Assembly: GCA_006384855.1 (NCBI GenBank)
Contig: VCJN01000555.1
Span: 1-64,000 of the forward strand
Source of the DNA: Tetraselmis striata
Taxonomy: Eukaryota > Chlorophyta > Chlorodendrophyceae > Chlorodendrales > Chlorodendraceae
Direction of reading: 5' to 3'
DNA: 64,000 nt
Part shown: one piece after another, positions 1 to 12,660 of the stretch
Numbering within the stretch: position 1 is the first letter of the stretch
How the letters are laid out: the number at the start of each line of letters is the position of its first letter
The notes under the pieces: generated by a model
Seen by the model: only the letters and a program-made list of their open reading frames with translations
The model's database searches: none
Told to the model about the DNA's origin: nothing
Program-made: the position numbers and the translations under genes

Positions 1-1536
1 AATATTAAACTACAATATAAACAGGATCCAAAACCGAACAGGGAGAAATTGCCCCCTGGAATACGTTATGATTACCATACTGAACTATACATGATAGCTG
101 ACAAAATATATATTCATGCAGATGATGAACTCAAACAGAGCATCATCAAAGAACATCACGATATCAAGACGGCTGGCCATAACGGTATCCTCAGGACTGA
201 GAACCTGATCAAAAGAAATTTTTGCTGGCCGCACATGCACCAAAACATAAAATCATATATTCGCAACTGTAAAGTCTGCAAGCTGACGAAACATCATACG
301 CAGGCCCCGGCAGCGGCTTTGCAGCCACTGCCAACACCAACTGTACCATGGGAATATTTCAGTCTTGACTTAATCACAAACTTACCATCAGTGGATGGTT
401 TTGACTGTATTGCCACTTTTGTGGATTTGTTCACAAAGCAGGCACACTTTGTACCATGCCAAAAAGCCATCTCGGCTCCATAACTGGCACAACTGTATAT
501 AAAAAATATATACAAACTCCATGGTCTCAGTACCTGTATGATAGGAGACAGAGATGTCAAGTATATATCGTCATATTTCCAAGAACTGTTTAAACAGCTT
601 GGCACAACCTTAAACCTCAGTACTGCATATCATCCGCAGACTGATGGCCAGACTGAAATTCTCAACAAAATCATTGAGCAGTTGCTGCGAGCATTCTGTT
701 ACAATAACCGGCAGGATTGGGTCAACTATCTTTCCCTTGCTGAGTTCAATTACAATAACACAGAATCGTCAACCACAAACTTTACTCCATTCCAGGCAAT
801 ATATGGCTTACTTCCATCCTCGGTTGCCAATCGATACTGTAAATCCCAAAACTGGAGTGAGAGAAAGTACCATAGACATTCTGTCAAAAATCCAAGATAT
901 ACACAATTTGGTGCATGAAAATATCATAATTGCCAAAGAATACCAAAGGCACTACTATGATAAAGACAATAAGCAGCCGATAACGTTTCAGATCGGTGAT
1001 AAGATAATGATAAAAACTGACGATATGATCATAAGAGGACAGAAGTGTCCTAAGCTCAAACAACGATATGTAGGACCATATGAGGTAATCGAACAGGTGA
1101 AACCTCAGGCCTACAAAATACAATTCGCACCTGAGCTTGAGTGCCACCCAGTGTTTCGTGTCTCAAAGTTGAGACTCTGGGATACTATATCTGCGCAAAC
1201 AGACATTCATGATGCCTTGATTGGCAGACAGACGCGCAGAACTGATGACCCAATCATTGCGGACACCACTGACTGTAAATTGGCACTATACCCCGGACTA
1301 TATGCAAAGGGCAAAGCCTTGCTGTTCAAAGTAAGGTTCCATACTTTTCCAGCAACAGGAGATGACTGGATGCCCTATGAAACGATGCGGTATTCACCGC
1401 TGATGCAGCATTATATGCTGTCAGAACGATACAAACATATCTCGACCTCACCAGCATATCTTGCTGCTAAGGCGAGCCACCCGCAAAGGTTTCCACCGTG
1501 AATCTGCTGGCTCAGATTCATCAGAGCGGGGTGGAA
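1..1536 (+). mobile_element. Ty3/gypsy element, 3' part of pol (integrase region), fossil
   Basis: This is the downstream part of a Ty3/gypsy polyprotein. The order is an HHCC zinc-finger region (around 130-290, with the motif NCKVCKLTKH), the integrase catalytic core (around 330-830, including AYHPQTDGQTE), and a C-terminal region around 1000-1450 that reads like the usual post-integrase SH3/chromo-type tail. Reverse transcriptase and RNase H lie outside the window to the left. The copy is broken, with a few interruptions of the reading frame, and looks moderately old. Codon use is AT-richer than in the other elements of this window, which suggests a separate lineage. The family assignment is solid; the clade is not resolved. 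Confidence 0.85.
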
Positions 1537-1760
1537 TGTGAGGATATATCCTATACCCTCACTAATCCTAATCGACCATAGCACACATTAAGGCGCGTAG
1601 CGCGCGCACCACTTATAGTGGCTGCGCCTGCGCCCTGTCGTCCGCACTGCGCCCACTGATATATCAGCGCGGCGCCCTGCTGGACTGTAATCATAATACT
1701 CTCACCCTCACAACCTCGGAGTAGCACAGACTCTTGCCACCATAAGCGCATTCCCTCACA
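1537..1760 (+). repeat. LTR-like 3' end of the gypsy fossil
   Basis: A 224-bp segment starts TGTGAGG and ends CCTCACA, so its termini are short inverted repeats of the TG...CA type. It directly follows the purine-rich stretch GAGCGGGGTGGAA after the integrase tail, where a 3' LTR belongs. The partner LTR is outside the window, so identity and target duplication cannot be checked. Confidence 0.6.
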
Positions 1761-2570
1761 GTGACACAGCGTACACGCCGTGGAAGGTTAAACGTCGCCG
1801 GGCCAAATACATTCATGTATTTTAAAAAGCAACAGAGAGACGACGGGAGCTGTCGGGGGACAACGCTCGGAGCGTTGCGCATGAACAAGGCACGGGGACG
1901 AGAGGAGCAGACAGGGGGTCGCAGGGCGACGCACCGCTACACATATAGCGGGGCGCAAGACAGACTAAGCATAAGTGCGACGTCAAACCCAACTCCAGGT
2001 CCACACTCCTACCACGGCACGCTACGCCACACCCCTCCCCCCATTTTGTGTTTTTTTCTGCTATCAGCTATACCAACTACCATGGCCGAAAAGGAGAACA
2101 ACATGCCGGAGGGGGAGCTCGCACCTGCCGGAGACGGGGCCCCGCTCAAATCAAAGAGAGGGGCAGCAGCAGGTATGCCGACCAGACCACCGACTCCGAC
2201 AGGGGCGGGCATCTGTACAGATAAGAAAGGCAGTACCGCGCCGTAGGGCTCCACCAGGGGCAGGCCCACTTCGGCCACCAAGATCCCCGCAGGCGTAGAC
2301 CAGGCGTACAGGTAGTGGCCAATAACCCCGCAGAGCCCAGCCCTCCGTCACGGCTCGTGCTCCCAACGCTCCGCACTGACGAACAGCACTGCGTACCGAC
2401 CGACAGGCTGGCGTAGTTAGCACTCGGAAACGGCCAATGGGGCCGTCCTGTCACAGCTCAGACCACCCACACCCGCCAGGATCCGGCGACCAACTCACCT
2501 CACCTAAACGGCCCGTATCACTACGGTACCGAGGACTCACCGGCCCCCACAGTGCATCCTGCCCCTCGGG
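1761..2570 (+). other. Leader region of the DIRS-like fragment, possible small ORF
   Basis: This GC-rich stretch has no recognised domain. A good initiation context (ACCATGG near 2081) opens a short frame beginning MAEKENNMPEGEL and ending near 2246, rich in Pro, Gly and Ala. It could be the start of the first ORF of the DIRS-like element that follows, but nothing homologous is recognisable. The region from 2250 to 2570 has no long frame with protein-like composition. Confidence 0.25.
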
Positions 2571-3743
2571 GTGGATGTGAACCTGTTCAACCGATATGTC
2601 AAGTTCTCGTTGGAGTCCATGGAGGACGCCACGACCGGAACCACAACGGGCTTTTGGGGAGTGGCCAGCGACATCAAGGGCGGCTACACCCATCCATGTT
2701 TCGCCCGCAGCTCGGTCACTTACACCGGCGTGGAAATTGAAGGAAAAGTGTGCGCGCATGTGGCCGTTAATTTCGGCAATGCGCATGCGCCACGTGTGTA
2801 CACAGAAGTTACCGCAGTTATGTTCCACTGCATGCGCATGGCGGGGGTCTACATGACCCTCTACATCGACGACCGCCTGATGAGAGCTTTCCTCAGGCAC
2901 CAGCTCATGCAAGATGCGCTGATGGCGTTCATCCTGGAAGCAGCTCTCGGATGGGCAGTTTCCACCGAGAAGCTGCATGCACCCCCCCGCCAAACAGTGA
3001 CGTGGACGGGGCACGAAATCCACTGGCACGCGCAGGAGCCGTTCCTAAAAATCCCAGAGGAAAAAATGGCCCACGTGGTCAGCTTGACGCGGGAGCTCAG
3101 CGCGCGCCCGCTGGCAACGCCGCGTGAGCTGGCGCAGGTAGCGGGAAAATTATACAGCATGGAGAAAGCTGTCCCGCTCATGCCACTACTATGCCGCGAC
3201 CTGTGGGAGGAGACAGCGGGGACCAAAGCATGGGACATGCCATCACCGCTCCAACCCCGGCTATCAGCCTACCTGCGTTTCCTCGCCAATCACTGCGCGA
3301 AGCACAACGGCAAGCGCATCTGGCAGCGCCAGCAGGGACTCATCGTATGCGGGGACGCATCAGCCATCGGATTCGGCGCAAGGGTGGTTAACCCATCCGG
3401 AAACTTCAAGGGTGACCCCGACACATGGGCAGTCCCGTCACACGAGCAGCTCCAGCGATGGGGCACACCTGTATTCCGAACCGCGTTCACAGAGGCGCTA
3501 CGAAAAGGCGCTGAGGATCATTCCTATTCCAGCACCGAGCGGGAGCTCGATTGCTTACTGGCATTTCTCCGCATCGCACTGATCCGGATGCCGCAGTTGC
3601 TACGCCACTCCGCCATGCTCTACCTAACGGACTCCCAGAACACAGAGACAGACATTAGGCGCATTCGAGGCGGACCACGGGTGTTTCACACTGACGCGGC
3701 GCCGCTACGACCTGGTAGTAGCGGTCGTCGACCAAGACGGTAG
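2571..3743 (+). mobile_element. DIRS-like retroelement, reverse transcriptase / RNase H fragment, fossil
   Basis: A 390-codon frame has the layout of DIRS/Ngaro-type RT-RNase H. There is a palm segment with a YIDD-type catalytic motif (LYIDDRLM, residues ~97-104). A region resembling the thumb of these elements follows (TPRELAQVAGKLYSMEKA). Then comes an RNase H-like domain with CGDASAIGFGA, a STERELDCLLAF helix and LYLTDSQNT. No tyrosine recombinase is found nearby, so this is a partial copy. Its right end runs into the repeated mosaic block that starts at 3694. Membership of the DIRS group rests on motif layout and is fairly secure; the subfamily is not resolved. Confidence 0.65.
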
Positions 3744-3869
3744 GGGGTAAAGAGCCGGCTCGGCAACCTTCCAGTATGAGGATTTTTATGACAAAAAGGG
3801 GATTTAATTGCCCATATGCTTTACAATACTATACAGATTGCAAGGCAGTACCACTAATGCCTGATATTT

Positions 3870-5040
3870 GCTCGCGGCACGCCGCAGATTGCTGCAGCGC
3901 TGCACCGCAGATGCTGCCTTTAGCCATGCTTATATTGCCTAGATGGCTGCAAACCATTTCGTATGCGGGGCTGCATGGCATAGAAGGGATGTGAACACGC
4001 ACCTGCTTGTCGATACCATACAGATTGCAGGGCAGTAGGGATAATACGTTATATTTGCCGGCGGCACGCCGCAGATTGCTGCAGCGCTGCACCGCAGATG
4101 CTGCCTTAAGACATGCTGTAATTGTCTAGATGGCTGCAAACCATTTCGTATGCGGGGCTGCATGACATAGAAGGGATGTGAACACGCACCGGCTTGACGA
4201 TACTATACGGACTGCAAGGCAGTAGGGCTAATACCTCATATTTGCTGGCGGCACGCCGCAGATTGCTGCAGGCATTTGCCTACATGGCTGCAAACCATTT
4301 CGTATGCGGGGCTGCATGGCATGAAAGAGATGTGAACACGCACCGGCTTGACGAAACTATACGGACTGCAAGGCAGTAGGGCTAATACCTCATATTTGCT
4401 GGCGGCACGCCGCATATTGCTGCAGCCATTTGCCTACATGGCTGCAAACCATTTCGTATGCGGGGCTGCATGGCAGTAAAGGGATGTGAACACGCGCCGG
4501 CTTGACGATACTATACGGACTGCAAGGCAGTAGGGCTAATACATTATATTTGCTGGCGGCACGCCGCAGATTGCTGAAGCGCTGCACCGCAGATGCTGCC
4601 TTAAGGCATGTTTTAATTGACTGGATGGCTGCAAACCATTCATTAGTATGCGGGGCTGCATGGCATAGAAGGGATATGAACACGCACCTACTTGACGATA
4701 CTATACGGACTGCAAGGCAGTAGGGCTAATACATTATATTTGCTGGCGGCACGCCGCAGATTGCTGCAGCGCTGCACCGCAGATGCTGCCTTAAGGCATG
4801 CTTCAATTGCCTGGATGGCTGCAAACCATTTATTAGTATGCGGGGCTGCATGGCATAGAAGGGATATGAATACGCACCTGCTTGTCGATACCATACAGAT
4901 TGCAGGGCAGTAGGGATAATACGTTATATTTGCTGGCGGCACGCCGCAGATTGCTGCAGCGCTGCAACGCAGATGCTGCCTTTAAGCATGCTTTGATTGC
5001 CTAGATGGCTGCAAACCATTTAGTATGCGGGGCTGCATGA
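3870..5040. repeat. ~190-bp satellite, about 7 units (block A)
   Basis: Units are marked by GCGGCACGCCGCAGATTGC near 3876, 4060, 4249, 4400, 4556, 4746 and 4936. Spacing is mostly 184-190 bp, with two shortened units of about 150 bp. Each unit also carries a conserved ATGGCTGCAAACCATTT stretch and a GCGGGGCTGCATG segment. Short frames seen here are by-products of the repeat. Confidence 0.9.
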
Positions 5041-5070
5041 ATCACCAACATGCGCCAGTCGCCGCGCGTT

Positions 5071-5160
5071 TGCGCGTTGGCGCCCCGCTGCGCCGGCCGC
5101 GGCGCGCTGGCGCCCCGCTGCGCCGGCCGCGGCGCACTGGCGCCCCGCTGCCCCGGCCGC
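5071..5160. repeat. 30-bp GC-rich minisatellite, 3 units (block A)
   Basis: Three units of 30 bp contain TGGCGCCCCGCTG and end in CGGCCGC. The unit length is divisible by three, so open frames run through several phases, but the products are simple Ala/Arg/Pro repeats. Confidence 0.9.
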
Positions 5161-5329
5161 GCTAGCAAAGGAAGTGCGGTTTGTGAAATCGACGGACAGG
5201 AGTCGATTAAACTCTTATTTGCGGTTGAGAATGATTTGTTGTGATAGTTGATTATGATTAATGAGGTATTGTCCAAGGAGCTATGGCAGCGAATTTCAAG
5301 CTGCATGAATCCCTTGTCACGGACCAAAC

Positions 5330-8300
5330 ACGAACCCACGTTGCTTGCCGAGGTGCTCCGAGAGATGCGCCCTTAAAGTCGCCGAATCTCTTCCGACGAC
5401 CAACCACAAGGCGCGTCCGTTGGTGTCGGGGTTTCTTGGGTGCTTTGGCGCGATGAGAAGTACACGACCCGCTGTCAACAGGCTGTCGAGGTAGTCCATT
5501 CGCGGCAGGGGCCTTTGCGTCATGTAGGTGCTCGGAATCTGCACGCGATAGATTACCGCCTTGGAGGCCGCCTGCAGCTACAGGAGCAAATTCAGGTGAG
5601 CAAATTAAGGCGACATGGCAACGACAAAGGGATCCTTGCCTAGGGCAGCGTTACAAGAGCTAGGGGCGACAGTACACGGGTTTGTACACGAGAGATGCGG
5701 GCGTTCACCTGCCCCCACTGCGGAGATGCGGCGGGTAATCCCACCATTTACGGCGGTCAATTCGATCTCTCCACCCTCCGCATCTCTTGCTCGCCAGTCG
5801 TGCCAGCGGTGGCCTCAGCCACCGCTGCTTTGACGTCCGGGAGGACGTACCCGTCGTCCCCAATAAGGGCCTCCGGGTTCCAGTGCCGCGTCTCTTTCGC
5901 CGCCGTCATGGTTCTCGCCGTCTCGAATACACGAACCCACGTTGCTTGCCGAGGTGCTCCGAGAGATGCGCCCTTAAAGTCGCCGAATCTCTTCCGACGA
6001 CCAACCACAAGGCGCGTCCGTTGGTGTCGGGGTTTCTTGGGTGCTTTGGCGCGATGAGAAGTACACGACCCGCTGTCAACAGGCTGTCGAGGTAGTCCAT
6101 TCGCGGCAGGGGCCTTTGCGTCATGTAGGTGCTCGGAATCTGCACGCGATAGATTACCGCCTTGGAGGCCGCCTGCAGCTATAGGAGCAAATTCAGGTGA
6201 GCAAATTAAGGCGACATGGCAACGACAAAGGGATCCTTGCCTAGGGCAGCGTTACAAGAGCTAGGGGCGACAGTACACGGGTTTGTACACGAGAGATGCG
6301 GGCGTTCACCTGCCCCCACTGCGGAGATGCGGCGGGTAATCCCACCATTTACGGCGGTCAATTCGATCTCTCCACCCTCCGCATCTCTTGCTCGCCAGTC
6401 GTGCCAGCGGTGGCCTCAGCCACCGCTGCTTTGACGTCCGGGAGGACGTACCCGTCGTCCCCAATAAGGGCCTCCGGGTTCCAGTGCCGCGTCTCTTTCG
6501 CCGCCGTCATGGTTCTCGCCGTCTCGAATACACGAACCCACGTTGCTTGCCGAGGTGCTCCGAGAGATGCGCCCTTAAAGTCGCCGAATCTCTTCCGACG
6601 ACCAACCACAAGGCGCGTCTGTTGGTGTCGGGATTTCTTGGGTGTTTTGACGCGATGAGAAGTACACGACCCGCTTTCAACAGACTAAGGATAGGTAGTT
6701 CATTTGCGGGCGGGGCCCTTGCGTCAAATAGGTGCTCGGAATCTGCACGCAACAGATTTCCGCCTTGTAGGCCGGCAGCAGCGGTAGGAGCAAATTCAGG
6801 TGAGTGAACCAAGGCGACATGACAACGACAAAGGGATCCTTGCACATGTCAGCGTTACAAGAGCTAGGAGCGATAGTTCACGGGTTTGCACGCGAGAGAT
6901 GCGAGCGCTCATATGCCCCCACTGCGGAGATGCGGCGGGTAATCCCACCCTCTACCTTTAAATTCTCTCCACCCTCCGCATCTCTTGCTCGTCAGTCGTG
7001 CCAGCGGTGGCCTCAGCCACCGCTGCTTTGACGTCCAGGAGGACGTACCCGTCGTCCCCAATGTGGGCCTCCGGGTTCGAGTGCCGCATCTCTTTCGCCG
7101 CCGTCATGGTTCTCGCCGTCTCGCATACACGAACCCACGTTGCTTGCCGAGGTGCTCCGAGAGATGCGCCCTTAAAGTCGCCGAATCTCTTCCGACGACC
7201 AACCACAAGGCGCGTCTGTTGGTGTCGGGATTTCTTGGGTGCTTTGACGCGATGGGAAGTGCACGACCCGCTTTCAACAGACTGTGGAGGTAGTTCATTT
7301 GCGGGCGGGGCCCTTGCGTCATGTAGGTGCTCGGAATCTGCACGCAACAGATTTCCGCCTTGTAGGCCGGCAGCAGCGGTAGGAGCAAATTCAGGTGAGT
7401 GAACCAAGGCGACGTGACAACGACAAAGGGATCCTTGCACAGGGCAGCGTTACAAGAGCTAGGAGCGATAGTTCACGGGTTTGTACGCGAGAGATGCGAG
7501 CGCTCATATGCCCCCACTGCGGAGATACGGGTAATCCCACCCTCTACCTTTAAATTCTCTCCACCCTCCGCATCTCTTGCTCGCCAGTCGTGCCAGCGGT
7601 GGCCTCAGCCACCGCTGCTTTGACGTCCAGGAGGACGTACCCGTCGTCTTCAATGTGGGCCTCCGGGTGCCGGTGCCGCATCTCTTTCGCCGCCGTCATG
7701 GTTCTCACCGTCTCGCATACACGAACCCACGTTGGTTGCCGAGGTGCTCCGAGAGATGCGCCCTTAAAGTCGCCGAATCTCTTCCGACGACCAACCACAA
7801 GGCGCGTCTGTTGGTGTCGGGATTTCTTGGGTGTTTTGACGCGATGAGAAGTACACGACCCGCTTTCAACAGACTGTGGATAGGTAGTTCATTTGCGGGC
7901 GGGGTCCTTGCGTCATGTAGGTGCTCGGAATCTGCACGCAACAGATTTCCGCCTTGTAGGCCGGCAGCAGCGGTAGGAGCAAATTCAGGTGAGTGAACCA
8001 AGGCGACATGACAACGACAAAGGGATCCTTGCACATGTCAGCGTTACAAGAGCTAGGAGCGATAGTTCACGGGTTTGCACGCGAGAGATGCGAGCGCTCA
8101 TATGCCCCCACTGCGGAGATGCGGCGGGTAATCCCACCCTCTACCTTTAAATTCTCTCCACCCTCCGCATCTCTTGCTCGTCAGTCGTGCCAGCGGTGGC
8201 CTCAGCCACCGCTGCTTTGACGTCCGCGAGGACGTACCCGTCGTCCCCAATGTGGGCCTCCGGGTTCGAGTGCCGCATCTCTTTCGCCGCCGTCATGGTT

Positions 8301-10180
8301 CTCGCCGTCTCGCATACACGAACCCACGTTGCTTGCCGAGGTGCTCCGAGAGATGCGCCCTTAAAGTCGCCGAATCTCTTCCGACGACCAACCACAAGGC
8401 GCGTCTGTTGGTGTCGGGATTTCTTGGGTGCTTTGACGCGATGGGAAGTGCACGACCCGCTTTCAACAGACTGTGGAGGTAGTTCATTTGCGGGCGGGGC
8501 CCTTGCGTCATGTAGGTGCTCGGAATCTGCACGCAACAGATTTCCGCCTTGTAGGCCGGCAGCAGCGGTAGGAGCAAATTCAGGTGAGTGAACCAAGGCG
8601 ACGTGACAACGACAAAGGGATCCTTGCACAGGGCAGCGTTACAAGAGCTAGGAGCGATAGTTCACGGGTTTGTACGCGAGAGATGCGAGCGCTCATATGC
8701 CCCCACTGCGGAGATACGGGTAATCCCACCCTCTACCTTTAAATTCTCTCCACCCTCCGCATCTCTTGCTCGCCAGTCGTGCCAGCGGTGGCCTCAGCCA
8801 CCGCTGCTTTGACGTCCAGCGAGGACGTACCCGTCGTCTTCCAATGTGGGCCTCCGGGTGCCAGTGCCGCATCTCTTTCGCCGCCGTCATGGTTCTCGCC
8901 GTCTCGCATACACGAACCCACGTTGCTTGCCGAGGTGCTCCGAGAGATGCGCCCTTAAAGTCGCCGAATCTCTTCCGACGACCAACCACAAGGCGCGTCT
9001 GTTGGTGTCGGGATTTCTTGGGTGCTTTGACGCGATGAGAAGTACACGACCCGCTTTCAACAGACTGTGGATAGGTAGTTCATTTGCGGGCGGGGCCCTT
9101 GCGTCATGTAGGTGCTCGGAATCTGCACGCAACAGATTTCCGCCTTGTAGGCCGGCAGCAGCGGTAGGAGCAAATTCAGGTGAGTGAACCAAGGCGACAT
9201 GACAACGACAAAGGGATCCTTGCACAGGGCAGCGTTACAAGAGCTAGGAGCGACAGTACACGGGTTTGCACGCGAGAGATGCGAGCGCTCATATGCCCCC
9301 ACTGCGGAGATGCGGCGGGTAATCCCACCCTCTACCTTTAAATTCTCTCCACCCTCCGCATCTCTTGCTCGTCAGTCGTGCCAGCGGTGGCCTCAGCCAC
9401 CGCTGCTTTGACGTCCAGGAGGACGTACCCGTCGTCCCCAATGTGGGCCTCCGGGTTCCAGTGCCGCATCTCTTCGCCGCCGCCATGGTTCTCGCTGTCT
9501 CGCATACACGAACCCACGTTGCTTGCCGAGATGCTCCGAGAGATGCGCCCTTAAAGTCGCCGAATCTCTTCCGACGACCAACCACAAGGCGCGTCTGTTG
9601 GTGTCGGGATTTCTTGGGTGCTTTGACGCGATGGGAAGTGCACGACCCGCTTTCAACAGACTGTGGAGGTAGTTCATTTGCGGGCGGGGCCCTTGCGTCA
9701 TGTAGGTGCTCGGAATCTGCACGCAACAGATTTCCGCCTTGTAGGCCGGCAGCAGCGGTAGGAGCAAATTCAGGTGAGTGAACCAAGGCGACGTGACAAC
9801 GACAAAGGGATCCTTGCACAGGGCAGCGTTACAAGAGCTAGGAGCGATAGTTCACGGGTTTGTACGCGAGAGATGCGAGCGCTCATATGCCCCCACTGCG
9901 GAGATACGGGTAATCCCACCCTCTACCTTTAAATTCTCTCCACCCTCCGCATCTCTTGCTCGTCAGTCGTGCCAGCGGTGGCCTCAGCCACCGCTGCTTT
10001 GACGTCCAGGAGGACGTACCCGTCGTCCCCAATGTGGGCCTCCGGGTTCGAGTGCCGCATCTCTCGCCGCCGCCATGGTTCTCGCTGTCTCGCATACACG
10101 AACCCACGTTGGTTGCCGAGGTGCTCCGAGAGATGCGCCCTTAAAGTCGCCGAATCTCGTCCGACGACCAACTTCAAGGC
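5330..10180. repeat. ~595-bp tandem repeat, about 8 units (block A)
   Basis: The anchor ACGAACCCACGTTG recurs near 5330, 5931, 6532, 7128, 7720, 8317, 8912, 9508 and 10099. Unit length is 591-601 bp. The first two units are nearly identical to each other; later ones form a second subtype (CTCATATGCCCCCACTGC in place of the first variant). Minus-strand frames within each unit have protein-like stretches such as KHPRNPDTNRRALWLVVG and IGDDGYVLPDVKAAVAEA. Each also has stop codons and possible splice-like borders (CTCCGCAG before TGGGGGC on the minus strand). The units could be tandemly copied exons of the coding-like segment to their right. Confidence 0.9.
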
Positions 10181-11311
10181 GTCGACAATTGTCACATCTC
10201 GCCCCCTCCTCACGGCAGTGAGTGGCGCGCAGCAATTGAGAAAGATGATGAGGAGCAGCCCCCCCCCCCTCCCCCGCCACGCTGTCGACATTGGCAGGAC
10301 CCGAGCCGTAGTCCGGGTCTGCCATGACGAGGGCTTTTGCCGGGCCATTTTACCAGGGGACGAGATTCGCATCTGCCTGTGAGCTTCTTGGACATACTCG
10401 TTGCAAATCCCCCGCAACTCGTTGTACATAAGCCGGTGGTCTTCAGAGGCCAAGAAGGCCCGCATGTTCACCGTGCTGCCTCTCGTCCCTGCCCCTCTCT
10501 TGCAGTCTGAGGTCATCGGGTATCGCGGATCGTGCATGATGTGTTAGAGGTCGTTGGCAGACAAGGACGAAAACACGAAGCGGGTGGGAAACGGGGCGGG
10601 TGTCACCACTCATGTCGAGATGCGCGACGGCGAGGTGCGCTTAACGCAGCCCACGGCGCCCTGATGAGAGATGCAAGCGAAGATGCGAGTCCGCGTACCG
10701 TTGGAGTCGCTCCTGGGAGAGGGACCAAAGGTGGCATACCTTGAGGCTTGGGGGGTCAGGCTGAGGCTCGCGGTGAGGCGAAGGCTGCGAATCTCCGGCC
10801 CCGGGCCATAGCGGTCCGCTTCCATGTTGCCTGCCGCCCGGCTGCATGGGCCTCATGGGCTGAGTCGTGGGTATTGACGCCTGAGACGCCCTCATGCCGG
10901 AACGCAAGTGCATCTGCGGAGAATCTTGCGCCATGGGGGTCACTAGCAGTGTGTCGAGAGCCCTGCTCGTTGGGTCAACGCCAAGTGCAGCCGCAGATGT
11001 CCCCGCCACGCACAGAAATGTGCAAGCGGGCAGATGTGCGTTTTGCTCTGCGAGGACGGTATGCCATGCTTTTGTGCACCGAGAAGCGTTAAGATGCCTC
11101 AAAGAATACAAGCGCGAGGGAGCTTGCGAGGGGTAGATGAGTGGGAAGCACAGTGGCGGCGTAGCATTCGAGGCCAGAAAAAACGGGTGGCGTGGAAGGG
11201 TAGCGACGCATCTCGTCAAAGGGCGGTGGACAGGCGTGTAGTACATAGTGAAGGTTCATTTCACTGAACAGTACCTCGTACAGTGTTGGCAAGAAAAGGA
11301 AGCCAGGTTCA
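10181..11311 (-). other. Coding-like segment of block A, unknown function
   Basis: Read on the minus strand, the segment present in all three copies (also 17090-18240 and, inverted, 20583-21705) has a Pro/Gln-rich stretch beginning MAQDSPQMHLRSG, a possible donor AAG|GTATGCC after DPPSLK, and later the helical stretch MRAFLASEDHRLMYNELRG. That stretch leads into DVTIVDALKLVVGRDSAT and joins the first ~595-bp unit. No family is recognised. Three copies keep similar reading frames, which favours a real gene of a repeated element, but splice borders are only guesses. Confidence 0.35.
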
Positions 11312-11334
11312 CAGTACATTCGTACAGTGTTAGG

Positions 11335-11404
11335 CTGGACTCAAATTTGCACCCCCCAAAAGGGGTACAATATTGAGTTAAGGGGGGTGCAATTTTGAGT
11401 CCAG
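11335..11404. repeat. Hairpin repeat of the GACTCAAA family (block A end)
   Basis: The 23-bp arms (CTGGACTCAAATTTGCACC... at 11335-11357 and its complement at 11382-11404) have one mismatch and enclose 24 bp. The sequence continues AAATGTGCCCATTTTGACTCAATAAT. Related copies are at 12611, 18268 and, inverted, 19951. It looks like a small foldback/MITE-type repeat. Confidence 0.7.
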
Positions 11405-11442
11405 AAATGTGCCCATTTTGACTCAATAATCGCCCTTTTTCC

Positions 11443-12610
11443 GCTCGCCAGGCCTCGAATTCTCGCAGAATCCCGCGACGGCGCTGCGTAGTCACATGCC
11501 TCTCGCAACGGGAGGCCACCCGCGCAGCGGAAGTCAGGGCAGCAGCCGAGCGAAGGGCATACTGCTGCACGGAAGCGGGGGCAGCCGCCACCGCAGAGAG
11601 CGTAGAACTGCCGCCAGCGCCGCGTCCCTAGTCGCTCACGCCTTGAGCCGCCAGAAAGGCGCTGCGCTGCATCACTCGCAGGGACTGCGCCCAGTCTTGA
11701 CTGCCCTAGGGGGCGGAGATCAGAAGGCAGCAATGACATTTAGTCAGCTCCCTTCGCCCCCATGTTATATATTCCGGCAAGTCCAGCCACAAGGTAACTG
11801 GGAATATAGGGAAGACTACTGCAAACAACACCAGCACCGAAATACACACCAAAAGGGCTAAGAAACCCAAATTGGGGCATAAATTGGGAAGATCAACGTG
11901 TATTTCAGCAAGATTGCCAACAACAGCAAAGAGGCCAGATAACTGCATCGTGCCCTAGGGGCTGTAGCAGTGGCCTAGGCGGACAAGAGGCAGAAGTTGA
12001 GGGCAGAGTATGATGACCCTATGAAGGGTATGTACCACACCACCCCAACTAAGTCGGGAGACAAAACAGATCAAGGTCGGCATTTAAAAAGGACAAATAA
12101 ATGCAGACACCGCAGGATGTGAACATGAACCCTGGGGGGGGTCACCACCATATGCGGATGGGGAATGAAAAATCAAGACTTATCAGACCGCGCGGGGGCG
12201 CCAGAGAAAAGTAGATCCAAAGTCGGGTGACGGGAATTCACATCGGTTAAATGAGGATAAATCATGGCAACCGAGGCATCTGCCATAATTATCAGAAAAA
12301 AGAGTTGTACTAATCTTCAGAGTTGCGGAATTCTCCGGGTTCGGCAAAAAGGGATTGCACGGGGTCATTCAGACGTTGGCTCCATCATGAGAAAATTGTC
12401 CGGAAAATACCTGCATATACCCTGTCACCGGACTACGGGGAGAACCCAATCTGAAATTTAGCAAAACTAACCAGGGATGCGGAGGATACCCGATTTTGGT
12501 ACAAAGATTTCGGGCATTACATGAACCGGAAAAGGAAGGCCAGGGCCATGCCAAAAAGGGCAAGCCCAGAGTACAAGAGGTACCGCCGCATGGCGGGAAC
12601 GGAGGTACAT
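11443..12610. other. Unassigned region
   Basis: No convincing gene. Short frames on both strands are Ser/Arg/Ala-rich without recognisable domains. From about 11880 the sequence is purine-rich and punctuated by stops, with no tandem structure that I can see. Confidence 0.4.
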
Positions 12611-12660
12611 GGCACATTTTTGAGTCAAAACGGTCCAATTCCTGGACTCAAAAATGTGCC
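12611..12660. repeat. Perfect 16-bp hairpin of the GACTCAAA family
   Basis: GGCACATTTTTGAGTC at 12611-12626 is exactly complementary to 12645-12660, with an 18-bp loop. The arms match the flank of the longer hairpins at 11335, 18268 and 19951 (GTGCCCATTTTGACTC / GGGCACATTTTTGGACTC). Confidence 0.8.

Larger units (their letters stand above)
3694..11442. repeat. Mosaic satellite block, copy A
   Basis: This 7.75-kb block matches 14008-18373 in the same orientation and with the same internal order: a shared 5' leader (ACGCGGCGCCGCTACGACC...), ~190-bp satellite, 30-bp GC minisatellite, a ~170-bp spacer ending near the first ~595-bp repeat, the ~595-bp tandem array, a ~1.1-kb coding-like segment and a terminal hairpin. 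Both copies stop at the same point, just after TCGCCCTTTTTCC. The two copies differ mainly in tandem copy number (7, 3 and about 8 units here). No terminal inverted repeat or target duplication is obvious at the shared ends, so it may be a segmental duplication or a large composite element. Confidence 0.8.

Noticed and set aside
2571-3743. Complete DIRS element with tyrosine recombinase
   Set aside because: No recombinase-like segment is present before the mosaic block begins.
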